Assembly: GCA_942492965.1 (NCBI GenBank)
Contig: OW818656.1
Coordinates: 992,001 to 1,056,000, forward strand
Source of the DNA: Sphingosinicella sp942492965
Lineage (GTDB): Bacteria; Pseudomonadota; Alphaproteobacteria; Sphingomonadales; Sphingomonadaceae
Reading direction: 5' to 3'
DNA: 64,000 nt
The position numbers and the translations under genes are program-made. Of the stretch, positions 43,536 to 52,848 are shown in pieces. The stretch's first letter is position 1. Each line of letters starts with the position of its first letter. The notes beneath the pieces are model-generated. The model did no database searches and was not told where the DNA came from. It saw only the letters and a list, made by a program, of their open reading frames with translations.

Positions 43536-44456
43536 ATGCGCACGAGCCTCGATCATCTTCCCTTGCCCAAGCAGCGCGAGCTCGAACGCGTCGTTGAGAT
43601 TCTGTTCGAGGAGTTCAATGACGTCCTCGCGCTTGCCCAGCACCAGTGGAAGAAGAAGGGCCGCATCACCAAGGTCATTCTCTACGGCAGCTACGCGCGC
43701 GGCGGCTGGGTCGACGAACCGCACACCGCCAAGGGCTACAAGTCCGACTTCGACCTCCTCGTCATCGTCAACGACAAGCGGCTGACCGACTATGTGACGT
43801 ACTGGGCGAAGGCCGAGGAGCGCTTTCACCGCGAGTACGGCATCACAAAGTCGATCAAGACCCCGGTCAACTTCATCGTGCACACGCTGCAGGAAGTGAA
43901 CGACGGTCTCGCGCATGGCCGCTACTTCTTCATGGATGTCGCCAAGGACGGCATCGCGCTCTACCAGAGCGACGACAGCGTGCTCCATACGCCGAAGCCC
44001 AAGACGCCGAAGGATGCGCTCAAGATGGCGCGGGAATACTTCGACGAGTGGTTTCCGAGCGCGGCGCGCTTTCTCAAAGCATCGAAGTATCTAGCCGCTG
44101 ACAATGGTCCGCGCGAGGCTGCTTTCAACATGCATCAAGCGGCTGAACGGCTTTATCACTGCGTGCTTCTGGTTTGCACGTTCTATACCCCTCACGTTCA
44201 CAACCTTGGTTTCCTGCGGTCGCAGGCCAATCTCATCGACCGGCGATTGATGTACGTCTGGCCCGAGGACAACCGCAAACAGCGGGCCATGTTCGAAAAG
44301 CTGAAGCAGGCCTATGTCAAAGCCCGCTACTCGAAGCACTACCGCATCAGCGAGGAAGAGCTCACGTGGCTCGGTGAGCAGGTCGAGGAGCTCGGCCGTG
44401 TCGTCCATGCCGTGTGCAGCGAGCGCATCGCCGAGCTCGAAGCAGCCGAGGGCTGA
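43536..44456 (+). CDS. MNT–HEPN nucleotidyltransferase protein (island 2)
   Basis: A 306-residue protein from ATG 43536 with AGGAAGG upstream. MNT motifs ILYGSYARGGW and YKSDFDLLVIV are intact, and the HEPN half has MHQAAERLYHCVLLVCTFY. Residues 1–173 and 200–300 are almost identical to the island 1 protein, but residues 174–200 (PSAARFLKASKYLAADNGPR against GSSLGFYEQATYALGKGRNK) are unrelated. This block swap may mark a specificity segment. The gene closes the conserved left scaffold; cargo starts after it. Confidence 0.85.
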   Translation: MRTSLDHLPLPKQRELERVVEILFEEFNDVLALAQHQWKKKGRITKVILYGSYARGGWVDEPHTAKGYKSDFDLLVIVNDKRLTDYVTYWAKAEERFHREYGITKSIKTPVNFIVHTLQEVNDGLAHGRYFFMDVAKDGIALYQSDDSVLHTPKPKTPKDALKMAREYFDEWFPSAARFLKASKYLAADNGPREAAFNMHQAAERLYHCVLLVCTFYTPHVHNLGFLRSQANLIDRRLMYVWPEDNRKQRAMFEKLKQAYVKARYSKHYRISEEELTWLGEQVEELGRVVHAVCSERIAELEAAEG

Positions 44457-44734
44457 TTTAGGCCGATAGCGGCATGTACGGTCTCTCGCAGTGCAGCGCG
44501 ACAGCGGCGATAGCCGCCGACATCGCCGCCATTGACGGCGTTCGAACATCTCCGGGAAACCCGCCGTCACTTATATTGCCAAGCAACCTCGATGAAAAAA
44601 AATGAAGACTTTTGCCGGGCGACCAGCCAACGCTCGTGGGCGGACTAGCGGGCTATATTCAGGCTCGCCAAGTCGCTAAGGACATAGTGCCAATATAACC
44701 TTGCAAACGTGTCGAGGTTAGTAGGGGGGGCAGC

Positions 44735-45676
44735 ATGAGGAACTTCGCATGGGGCATCGTATTCAGCCTTATCGCAAGCAGCGCTTCGGCGGGAATCATC
44801 GTCGACATAAAGATCAGCCGCGATGTTCCCGACATGGTGGCCGAAGCGGCATGGGACACTCCGACGATTGACAGCGGGCGCGCGCTGGCACCGTCCGCGG
44901 CACCTAAAGCGGTGCTGTGGCAATTGTCGGTCACGGTCACCCAGAAAGCGGGAAAGGCCGTAACGGCCTTCGATATTGCCGGCGATATGCCCGCGCATGT
45001 CCCAGCCGGGGCATTGTTCACCGAATGGCGACTTGCGAATGGAACCAACGTTCAGTGTACCAGAGCGGCGGAAGTCGTCGGAGCGCCTGGAAAGGCCACA
45101 TTCGCAGTATGCCTTACACCCGATGGCGGCGCGACCGTTCGGAAGATCGGGAAGCGCTATAGCGAAGCGGTTGTAGGCAACCTTACCAGAAAGCCGGTAC
45201 TGACGAACGGCATTATGGATGCCGATAACCCGCGCACAACGCCCTGGCCCGGGCCGGTGCTCTTTTTCAGTTACAAGCAAGTGGCCGAAAAAGGCGCCAT
45301 TCTACGGGAACCGACCAACCGCGGCGCCATCATGGCGGTTGGGCAGCTTTCGTTGGGACAGCGCATTGTTCTGGGAGCGATCAAAGGTGATCTTGCGACG
45401 CTGGAACACCGCACCTTTGATCTCGATGATTTCACCAATGCGCTCTCCGCCCGAAAGGACTCCGGATACAAGCAGGCCGAAGTAACTGTGGACCTGGCCA
45501 AGGGTCCGCAGGAGGTGGCGCTTGGCGGGGGCCGTTTCCGTGTGTCACGCACACCCGATGGTCTGATCGCCGTCGAGGCCCTCGTGCCAAGCATACTCAA
45601 CTGGTCGATCGATCCCACCACCGGCCGCCTCATGATCGAAGGACGGCCTTATGTTCTGGGCGCGCAGGAGATCTGA
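44735..45676 (+). CDS. Exported protein of unknown function
   Basis: A 313-residue protein from ATG 44735 (MRNFAWGIVFSLIASSASA), preceded by a GGGGGG tract. The signal peptide ends SASAG. The mature protein is beta-rich with two Cys (VQCTRAAEV, FAVCLTPDG) and no recognised domain. It is the first gene of the island 2 cargo slot, 278 bp behind the MNT–HEPN gene. The next gene also encodes an exported protein, so the two may work together (inference). Confidence 0.65.
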   Translation: MRNFAWGIVFSLIASSASAGIIVDIKISRDVPDMVAEAAWDTPTIDSGRALAPSAAPKAVLWQLSVTVTQKAGKAVTAFDIAGDMPAHVPAGALFTEWRLANGTNVQCTRAAEVVGAPGKATFAVCLTPDGGATVRKIGKRYSEAVVGNLTRKPVLTNGIMDADNPRTTPWPGPVLFFSYKQVAEKGAILREPTNRGAIMAVGQLSLGQRIVLGAIKGDLATLEHRTFDLDDFTNALSARKDSGYKQAEVTVDLAKGPQEVALGGGRFRVSRTPDGLIAVEALVPSILNWSIDPTTGRLMIEGRPYVLGAQEI

Positions 45677-46002
45677 GTACCGACTTCCAAGCTGGTTGGG
45701 AGCGACAGAAGGACTACAGGCGCCGACATAGCTGACATTCGTAGCCCAATTTTCAATTCTTGTTAGCTGCCGTCGGTTCAGAACGAACGTTCGACCGGTT
45801 TCAGGTTCAGAACGTGCTGAGGGCGTGTCTCTGGACGTTCTGGCTAAGGAATACGGCGTGTCTCGGGCCGCAATTAAAAGGTCGTAAAAGCGAGCATTAT
45901 AAAAGCGCCTTAAGTCTTTTCTTCTCGAATGACGCTACGGAACTCATAATTGTTAACCCTCATCGCAATAAAAACGTCGCATTTGCAGCTGGGGGTACTT
46001 CC
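45677..46002. other. Gene-free gap in island 2 cargo
   Basis: 326 bp with an AT-richer second half. An upstream in-frame extension of the following gene to 45760 exists, but it would hide the lipoprotein signal and looks non-coding. I see no RNA gene, terminator or repeat. Confidence 0.4.
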
Positions 46003-46674
46003 ATGTCACTCAAGATGATATCGCTCTTTGCAGGCATTCTCCTGTCATCATGCGCCTTCTCCTCTGACGAGGTCCGATACCGACTGACGCTTGAGGTCGA
46101 TACGCCAGAAGGGCGAAAGAGTGGATCGAGCGTTATGGCTTTCAGCCTGCAACCAGGATTTCCGCAATCTTACAGCCCGACGTTTCGGGCCGAAGCTGTT
46201 GCAGTTGAGCTCGGCAAGCGCGGCACTCTGTTTATGACAATTAGCGATATAACTGCAATGCTTCCCGAAAACGTATTTCGTCGTATCGGGTTATTAGAAA
46301 AAATGCCCAAAGAAGATAGGGTTGATCGTGTAAAGATATTGGAATTTCTTGCGGGTCAAGTTGGAGAAAAGGCCGAAGTTCAATGCGTTCGCAAGCCCTT
46401 CAACGCTGAATGTCAGTCATTTGTCCGCTTTCGAGATATTAACAATCCGATGAGTGTTGAGGAGGTTTCCGCTGGGAATCTTTCTGCCAGCTTCGGAAAT
46501 GGTGTTCGCATGCACCGGATGATGATTGAGATTACAGACGACGATGTAACTACGGGAATTGAAAAAAAATTACCGTGGCTTAATGCGCTGAATGGTCGAT
46601 ATTTGCATGGTGGCTCAACGACTATGGGAGCGCCTCTGGGCCTCAGCGTGATGGACTTTCAGAGAAATATGTAG
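46003..46674 (+). CDS. Putative lipoprotein of unknown function
   Basis: A 223-residue protein from ATG 46003 (MSLKMISLFAGILLSSCAFS), with GGGGGT upstream. A lipobox LLSSC puts the acylated Cys at position 17. The mature protein is beta-rich (VRYRLTLEVDTPEGRKSG) with a later VQCVRKPFNAECQSF Cys pair and a GGSTTMGAPLG motif near the end. Codon use is AT-richer than the island scaffold, which suggests separate acquisition. Family not recognised. Confidence 0.65.
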   Translation: MSLKMISLFAGILLSSCAFSSDEVRYRLTLEVDTPEGRKSGSSVMAFSLQPGFPQSYSPTFRAEAVAVELGKRGTLFMTISDITAMLPENVFRRIGLLEKMPKEDRVDRVKILEFLAGQVGEKAEVQCVRKPFNAECQSFVRFRDINNPMSVEEVSAGNLSASFGNGVRMHRMMIEITDDDVTTGIEKKLPWLNALNGRYLHGGSTTMGAPLGLSVMDFQRNM

Positions 46675-46983
46675 TCGAAGATTATCGCTTAGCAACGGCA
46701 ATGTTGCAAAATCCTGGACTCGTTCTCGGAGCCTCTTAAAGGTCTTTTACCGCCGCCTTAGCCGCCGTTCCGTCGATAATTTCGGCTGCTTGATAGCTGC
46801 CGACCGCCACATTGGGAACGATGCCCGGTTTGGCAGGCGGTGTAGCATCGGCCGTGCCCGGGGGGCGGACTGCCTAACACGATCCGAAGTCTGGTTTGGC
46901 TGGAAGCCGTGAGTGTCGAACGTAGGTGTCGAGCATGAAAGGCACAGTCGTCATCCCCCGGCAAGGACGCGATTTCGAGAGCC
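46675..46983. other. Gene-free gap
   Basis: 309 bp between the convergent lipoprotein and DUF4240 genes. No ORF with a plausible start or composition and no clear hairpin terminator was seen. Confidence 0.4.
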
Positions 46984-47637
46984 TCAGCTTCCAAATCGAT
47001 TCCACAGCTTGGGGTAGCGCTTCGCAAGCGCCTCTTGATCCTCAGAAAAGGGCTGCCCTTTCGGTTCGCTATCATAGATCATATTCGCAATCACCGGCAT
47101 GTCATTCCAATCACGTCCGGTTTTCGCTGCCCACACTTCACGGGCGACGTAGGCGTACTCTTCGAATTCAAGGTCGCCTCGCGAGCCCGCTGACAGCATA
47201 TCCGCCAGGCTGTCAGGGTTAGCGGAAACCGCTTCAAACACGCGCCGGCCCTTGGAAATTAACCAGCATCGAAAATATTCGAAGCCGTCGTCAGATGCGC
47301 CCCCATTCGCAAGGTATGCCGCTCCCCAGAGGTCCCATGAATATGAATCTCGCATTGCCTCATCGAACAGTCTCTCGAAGTCGACGATCTGGTCCGGGGT
47401 CAGCCGGTTTAACGATGCCCGGAGATCGGCGACCTGCGCGTCCGGATTGGATTCAAACGCAGCAGAATGATCGATCAACGCCCAAAAGCTTTCAATGTCG
47501 AGGGGGCCGGCAGCGATTTCGATCGGCGCTCGCGATTTTGGCGCAAGTTTTGCAACCGCTTGTTGACCGCCCACCAGGCGGAGGGCCAGCAATGCCAGCG
47601 CCGCGAATGCTAGCAAGCCTATAGCGACTAACTTCAC
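46984..47637 (-). CDS. DUF4240 domain protein with N-terminal membrane anchor
   Basis: 217 residues from GTG 47637 (MKLVAIGLLAFAALALLALR), chosen because AGGGGGA lies 5–6 bp upstream; TTG 47652 is the alternative. One N-terminal hydrophobic segment anchors or exports it. The DUF4240 block spans about residues 45–165: FWALIDHSAA, YSWDLWGAAYLANGGASDDG, FEYFRCWLISKGRRVFEAV and NPDSLADML. DUF4240 proteins are frequent near polymorphic-toxin and defence loci, but their function is not established. Confidence 0.82.
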   Translation of the reverse strand: MKLVAIGLLAFAALALLALRLVGGQQAVAKLAPKSRAPIEIAAGPLDIESFWALIDHSAAFESNPDAQVADLRASLNRLTPDQIVDFERLFDEAMRDSYSWDLWGAAYLANGGASDDGFEYFRCWLISKGRRVFEAVSANPDSLADMLSAGSRGDLEFEEYAYVAREVWAAKTGRDWNDMPVIANMIYDSEPKGQPFSEDQEALAKRYPKLWNRFGS

Positions 47638-48289
47638 GATTTCCCCCTTCAAGTTCCACGCATCTTCTCACGGCGGCGTGGCAGTCGCAATGTCGAAGCC
47701 GCCAGTTCGTCGGCGGGTATCTCTTTCAAGTTTGAGATGTTGCCATCGATCCGCGAGGGGCAGACTCTCCGTGAGGAAGTGCCGTCCCGGGCCCCGTCGG
47801 CCGTGACCGATCCAGCGTCTGGAGTAATTTCGCTGATCTGTATCGGACGGATGTTTGCTCGGAACAATGAGTGGCGGCGATATGGCCGCTTTCGCCGGAG
47901 TAGCTTCGTCTGGCGCATGCGCACGAGGTTCCCGCAACATAGCATCATCGTTGGACCAATACCGCCGACTTAGCGGACACTTGACGGTCGGGATCGACCT
48001 CCAAAACCTGCCCTTGGTTCATCGATTTGTTGCGATGAAACCGAGACGCGTACGCGACGTTGCCGCCCCTCTGTAGCGCTGATGTAGCGCAATCGGAGCA
48101 ACGCAGTCGTGGTCTGATCCGGCGGCGCGCTGTATCGTTGAGGGTGATTCAACACCAGGATGGTTTGGAAAAATGCCTGGGAGCTTCTAGTCACTTACCG
48201 TCATTGATAATACACATAGCGGGACTTCTGGGAGGGGCGTTGTACATGAGGCTACACGGTATTCTCTTGCGAGATCGCGTGAGCTCAAG
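47638..48289. other. Gene-free region upstream of nuclease–helicase operon
   Basis: 652 bp. It must hold the promoters of the leftward DUF4240 gene and the rightward nuclease–helicase operon. Short ORFs on both strands lack ribosome sites and protein-like composition. A near-repeat TGTAGCGC..TGATGTAGCGC lies around 48070–48090. Possibly remnants of older cargo; nothing identifiable. Confidence 0.4.
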
Positions 48290-49204
48290 ATGATCCGTTT
48301 TCGCCGTGTGACATTGCGTCCACTCAACGCGTGGCTTGTTGCGCAGCCCGTGACCGGCGCGCATCGCAAATATGAACTTCGCGTGTGGCGCGAGGTGAAT
48401 GCCAACTTTGGGGCACTGCGCGACGAACTGATCGCATATGCTCAAGAAGCCCTCGACGATGCTCGGACCCGTATCCGCAAAGGCTTTGAAGACAATCTCT
48501 CGCCCTTTTCCGATCCCGTCGACGATCCCGCCGCTCATTATCCTGCGATGCTCAACCGCATCACGCTACAGGGCTATCTCGGCGAAACCCTTGCGGGCCT
48601 CGCGGTTGAGCATTTCGGTGCATTCGGCCGTACCGACTGGCACGTACCGGCCTTCCTTTTTCGCTTCCATGATCAGGAATTCCAGCACCTCGACCTCATT
48701 AACGAGCGGTTCCTTATGGGCGAGCCGCACGATCCCGATGCAGAGGCCGAAAAACGTCCCGGGCGAACCGGTGACGACGCCCTAGCCTTCCGGCTCGACG
48801 GCGAAGGCAAGATCACCCACATCCTTGCCCTTGAGGCTAAGTGCCTGATCACCAGCAACACCGCTATCATTGCAGACGCCCACGACAAATTAGCCGCAGG
48901 GCCACGGCGCCCCAGCGGCATTCGCGAACTGATTACGTTGCTCTCGGACTATGAAACCGACGAAGCCCAAGCCTGGGTCGCTCGGCTGCTCGAACTCTAT
49001 CGAGATGGGTTCAGGACCGCCAAGCGGCGCGACGGACTTGCATATACCGTCGGACATTTCCCGGTCAGACCCGCGACCCGGCTGAGCTGGCTCCCAGCCG
49101 ATGCACCGCACGCCTCCTACAACGCCGACCGGCGTTTCGACGCCATGGAATTCCAGCTCTCGGACCTCAAGGGTCTCGTCGACACGCTCTACCGGGGGGC
49201 CTGA
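48290..49204 (+). CDS. HamA-like predicted nuclease of defence operon
   Basis: 304 residues. The middle shows a PD-(D/E)xK-like arrangement: TGDDALAFRL (Asp about 162), then HILALEAKCLITS (Glu about 182, Lys about 184) and AIIADAHDKLA. Upstream, LQGYLGETLAGLAVEHFG resembles the G-E-L-helix of HamA/DUF1837 proteins. HamA is the nuclease of Hachiman, controlled by the HamB helicase. Its stop codon overlaps the helicase start (TGATG), so the two are translationally coupled. The Hachiman-like label is inference from domain pair and order; a HamA profile search would decide. Confidence 0.62.
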   Translation: MIRFRRVTLRPLNAWLVAQPVTGAHRKYELRVWREVNANFGALRDELIAYAQEALDDARTRIRKGFEDNLSPFSDPVDDPAAHYPAMLNRITLQGYLGETLAGLAVEHFGAFGRTDWHVPAFLFRFHDQEFQHLDLINERFLMGEPHDPDAEAEKRPGRTGDDALAFRLDGEGKITHILALEAKCLITSNTAIIADAHDKLAAGPRRPSGIRELITLLSDYETDEAQAWVARLLELYRDGFRTAKRRDGLAYTVGHFPVRPATRLSWLPADAPHASYNADRRFDAMEFQLSDLKGLVDTLYRGA

Positions 49205-52200
49205 TGCCGAGCGACACCGTACTCTCCATCGCGGCAAGGATCAGGGCAGATCTGGCAGGCTCGGCGCTCTCGCCGCTGCAAGCGAAACTCTACAGCCAGC
49301 GCGTCCGGCGCGACATGGGTGCCGACGGTCTGCCATCGTTCACCCCGGCTGAGCTGGGTGCGCGGCTTGACGAGGCATGCCTGCTGCTCGAAGCTGGCTG
49401 GCTGGAACGCGCGGCTGACGATGGCCGTGCCTGGACATCCGCGGTGAAGCGCGCCGCCGAAGTTCTCGAGTGGATTTCGCACGCCGCCCTGAAGCCTGCC
49501 GAGGCTCCGATTCATCTGCTGTCGGCAGCCGCCTATCAGGTAGCGGGTTATCCGGCCATGGCGCTCGGCCATTTGCGAATGATGCCAGCCGGCGAGACCT
49601 ATTCCGCGATCCTGCGCGAATTCCTGCGCGGCGATTTCGATGCCGCATTGACCGTCGTACAGACATTCTGGAAGGTGCAGCACGATCTTGGCGAAGACCG
49701 CGTCTTGCGGACTGCCCTCATCGACGAGGGGCGGGAGGACGAGGAAGAAGACGCGCGACTGGTCGATCTTGAAGTCTCGACCGTCCGCCACGTCATCATG
49801 TGCATCGGCACGGTCTGTTCCTATCTGCGCACCGGCGAAGCGGTGCTGGTCGATCGCGCCCTGGTCAAGCTCGACGCACTTGCGCAAAGCTATTTGCACA
49901 GCCGCGATCCCTATTCCTATCTGCTAGCGCGGCTGTGCGCGGGTGCTGCCCATCGCTTCATCGACGCCAGCCTTTGGCCCCATATCGAACGGCTTGCCGA
50001 CGACGTGAATTCGCGCACGCGCGCCGCGCTGACGCAATTCGCCCGCGCCGCCTTCGTCAATCGCCGTGCCCTGGTCTGGCCCGCGCAACGCGCCGGCATC
50101 GACCGGCTCGCGGCCAATGACAGTTTCGTTCTCTGCACGCCGACGGGATCGGGCAAGACGACGATCGCCACCCTTGGCGCTGTCCAAGGCCTGTTCGCGG
50201 CGCGCGCCAATCCGTTTCTCGCGGAGAATCTCGTACTCTATATCGTGCCCTCACGCGCGCTCGCCGCCGAGGTCGAAACGCGCTTCACCGAAGACCTGCG
50301 CGGCATCGCAGCGGAGCCCGTCGTTGTCACCGGACTCTATGGGGGCACCGATTGGGGTCCGACCGACGCCTGGGTCCAGGTCGACCAGCCGACCGTCGTC
50401 ATCTGCACCTTCGAGAAGGCCGACGCCTTGTTGCGCTATCTCGGGACGCTGTTTCTCGATCGCGTGCGCCTCGTCGTCATCGACGAAGCGCATATGGTCG
50501 AGCAAGATCCGAACCGGTCGGACGCCGTCAGCGATGGCACATCCCGCGCGCTCCGCCTCGAGCAGCTCAGCGCCCGTCTGCTACGCGCGCAGGACGACAA
50601 GAATTTCCGAATCATCGCGCTCTCGGCGGTCGCCGCCAAGGCCGCGCCGGCCATCGCCTCCTGGCTGTCGAGCGACGCCGATGGCGGTCCGATCAGCTCG
50701 ACCTATCGCAGCACCCGGCAAATGCTCGGCAGGCTCGAGGTCGCGCGCAGCGGCCGGTTCGACATCCGGTACGACCTGATGGACGGCCGCACGCTCGAGT
50801 TCGAAGACGAGCGGACCGATGACCGTCCTTACATCCCCAGTCCCTTTCCGCCGGTCCCCAGCGGCGTCGACAGCGCGCTCGGAGTCGAGAAATCGCTGCG
50901 CGGGCCGACGCTCTGGGCCGCCCTCCATCTCGCCGCCGAGCGCCCCAACGGCACCCGGCCGACCGTGATGATCTCGCTAACGCAGAACGTCAGTTCCTTC
51001 GCCGAGAATTGCGCCGATCTGCTCGACGCCTGGATCGTGGCAGAAGTCTCACTCCCCAATTACTGGTCCGTCGCCGACGACGATCCGCACTGGCAGAGCT
51101 GCCTAGCCGCGGCCGAGGACTATTTCACGACGGCTTCCTTCGAATATCGCCTGCTCGTCCGCGGGATTGCGGTCCATCACGGGCAGATGCCGGGACTCCT
51201 GGCGCGCCGGCTCAAGGTGGCGATCGATCGCGGCAATGTCCGCGTCGTGATCGCGACCTCGACGCTGTCCGAAGGGGTCAATATCCCCGTCAACACGCTG
51301 CTTATCCCCAGCGTCCATCGTTCCAACACCGTCTTCACGGTCAATGAATTCTCGAACCTCATCGGCCGCGCCGGGCGGCCGGGCGTCGCCACCGAAGGCA
51401 ATGTCCTCGTCGTTCTGCCCGAGCGCGAATATCGTGGCCGTACCCGCGACTATGTCTGGAACCGCACTTGGGAGGGCTATGAAGCGCTCGTCGAAGAGCT
51501 GAAGGAGGCGACCGAGCTTGCCTCCACCGGCGACCTGTCGGTCGAGGAGGGCACTGCCAACAGCGCGCTCGCCATCTTGCTGGAGCGGTTACGCGACGCC
51601 TGGGAGGAGCTGAGCGGCAGCGACGATGACGACGAATTCACCGAATGGCTCGAGGAAACCACGGTTGTCGACAGTGATGGCGATGACGACGACAGCGAAA
51701 GACTGCTGGATACTCTCGACGGCTTGCTGATCGCCGCGATTCAGGAGATCGAGCAGATGCGCAGCGCGGGCCTGAGCGCCGCCGACCTCGAAACCGAATT
51801 GTCTGCGCTGTGGCGGCGGACCTACGCCCATTTCGCGGCGGAAGAGGAAGAGCGCCTCGCCCAGACCTGGCTCGGGCGAGGACGCGCGATCACCAGCCTC
51901 TATCCCGATCCCAATCGCCGCCGCCAGCTCTACAAGACCAGCCTGCCGCCACGCTCAGGATCGATCCTCCTCGACCGTGTCGATGACATCCGCACGACCC
52001 TGGCGGCCGGCATCGATTATGCCGACAGGCCCGCCGAGCAACAGTTCCAGTTCGTCCGCGCGGTCATCGCGCTGCTGGGCGAAGTGCCGGCGTTCCGCAT
52101 CTCGACCAAACTCGGGCGGATGCGCAAGCCGTTCGAGGACTGGGAGAAGCTGCTGCGCTGGTGGCTGTTCAAGACCAGCCTCAGAAAACAGCCCAAGCCG

Positions 52201-52839
52201 AAAGAACTCGGACCTTGGTTCGCCTTCGTCTCCGACAATTTCATCTACCGCGGCAATTGGGGCCTGGGCAGCCTGATCGGCGTGCTCATGGATCGGGGTG
52301 ACGCGGCAGGTCCAGTCGATGCGCTCACCATGGACGACTGGCCGCGCAGCGGTCTGCCGTGGATCGGTTTCTGGCTCAAGGAACTGGTGAACTGGGGCAC
52401 GCTCGATCCGGTCGCGGCGTTCCTGCTCGCGCGCGGCAATGCACGCGACCGTGCGCAGGCGGAAGCGGACGCGCAGGACTATTATGCGCAGCTCGACGAG
52501 GACACTGCGTCGAACGACAAGCTCGATCCTCGCCGTATCCGCGACTGGGTCGAAACGCGCCGGCCACCGGCGCCGGCACGGCGGGTGTCGCGCGAGATGG
52601 CGCTCGATGTGCAGCTTGAGCGACCGGCACGCGACTACCTCATGCGCCAGCTCAGCGTCCTGCCGCTCGCGACCGACGATGGCCTGAGCTGGATCGATCC
52701 CGCCGGCTATGCCGTCGCGCACTGCGACCGCCCGGCAGATTGGGACGACCAATCTTCACATTTTCGCTTTGAACTGTCCGTCGATCTGCGGCAGGTGACC
52801 GGCGAACCCTATCTGCCGCACCGGCGCGAGGCGTCGTAA
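49204..52839 (+). CDS. Ski2-like SF2 helicase of defence operon (HamB-like)
   Basis: A 1211-residue protein. About 290 N-terminal helical residues precede an SF2 core: Walker A CTPTGSGKTTIATL at about 312–319, YIVPSRALAAEVE, the DEAH box VVIDEAHMVE at about 427–430, IALSAVAAKA (SAT-like motif III) and ATSTLSEGVNIP. Motif VI is FSNLIGRAGRPG near 720. The acidic C-terminal region (SGSDDDDEFTEWLEE) and a long helical tail are unusual. The helicase type is that of HamB/Ski2. It lies between the HamA-like nuclease (overlapping) and an MbtG-like monooxygenase (9 bp gap), one operon. Confidence 0.85.
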   Translation: MPSDTVLSIAARIRADLAGSALSPLQAKLYSQRVRRDMGADGLPSFTPAELGARLDEACLLLEAGWLERAADDGRAWTSAVKRAAEVLEWISHAALKPAEAPIHLLSAAAYQVAGYPAMALGHLRMMPAGETYSAILREFLRGDFDAALTVVQTFWKVQHDLGEDRVLRTALIDEGREDEEEDARLVDLEVSTVRHVIMCIGTVCSYLRTGEAVLVDRALVKLDALAQSYLHSRDPYSYLLARLCAGAAHRFIDASLWPHIERLADDVNSRTRAALTQFARAAFVNRRALVWPAQRAGIDRLAANDSFVLCTPTGSGKTTIATLGAVQGLFAARANPFLAENLVLYIVPSRALAAEVETRFTEDLRGIAAEPVVVTGLYGGTDWGPTDAWVQVDQPTVVICTFEKADALLRYLGTLFLDRVRLVVIDEAHMVEQDPNRSDAVSDGTSRALRLEQLSARLLRAQDDKNFRIIALSAVAAKAAPAIASWLSSDADGGPISSTYRSTRQMLGRLEVARSGRFDIRYDLMDGRTLEFEDERTDDRPYIPSPFPPVPSGVDSALGVEKSLRGPTLWAALHLAAERPNGTRPTVMISLTQNVSSFAENCADLLDAWIVAEVSLPNYWSVADDDPHWQSCLAAAEDYFTTASFEYRLLVRGIAVHHGQMPGLLARRLKVAIDRGNVRVVIATSTLSEGVNIPVNTLLIPSVHRSNTVFTVNEFSNLIGRAGRPGVATEGNVLVVLPEREYRGRTRDYVWNRTWEGYEALVEELKEATELASTGDLSVEEGTANSALAILLERLRDAWEELSGSDDDDEFTEWLEETTVVDSDGDDDDSERLLDTLDGLLIAAIQEIEQMRSAGLSAADLETELSALWRRTYAHFAAEEEERLAQTWLGRGRAITSLYPDPNRRRQLYKTSLPPRSGSILLDRVDDIRTTLAAGIDYADRPAEQQFQFVRAVIALLGEVPAFRISTKLGRMRKPFEDWEKLLRWWLFKTSLRKQPKPKELGPWFAFVSDNFIYRGNWGLGSLIGVLMDRGDAAGPVDALTMDDWPRSGLPWIGFWLKELVNWGTLDPVAAFLLARGNARDRAQAEADAQDYYAQLDEDTASNDKLDPRRIRDWVETRRPPAPARRVSREMALDVQLERPARDYLMRQLSVLPLATDDGLSWIDPAGYAVAHCDRPADWDDQSSHFRFELSVDLRQVTGEPYLPHRREAS

Positions 52840-52848
52840 GGACCGACC

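Noticed and set aside
45760..46002. N-terminal extension of the lipoprotein gene to 45760
   Set aside because: It would bury the signal and lipobox; the start at 46003 has a ribosome site and a normal lipoprotein signal.
47649..48289. Small ORFs in the 652-bp gap before the nuclease–helicase operon
   Set aside because: No ribosome sites, poor composition and overlap with each other on both strands; no domain recognised.
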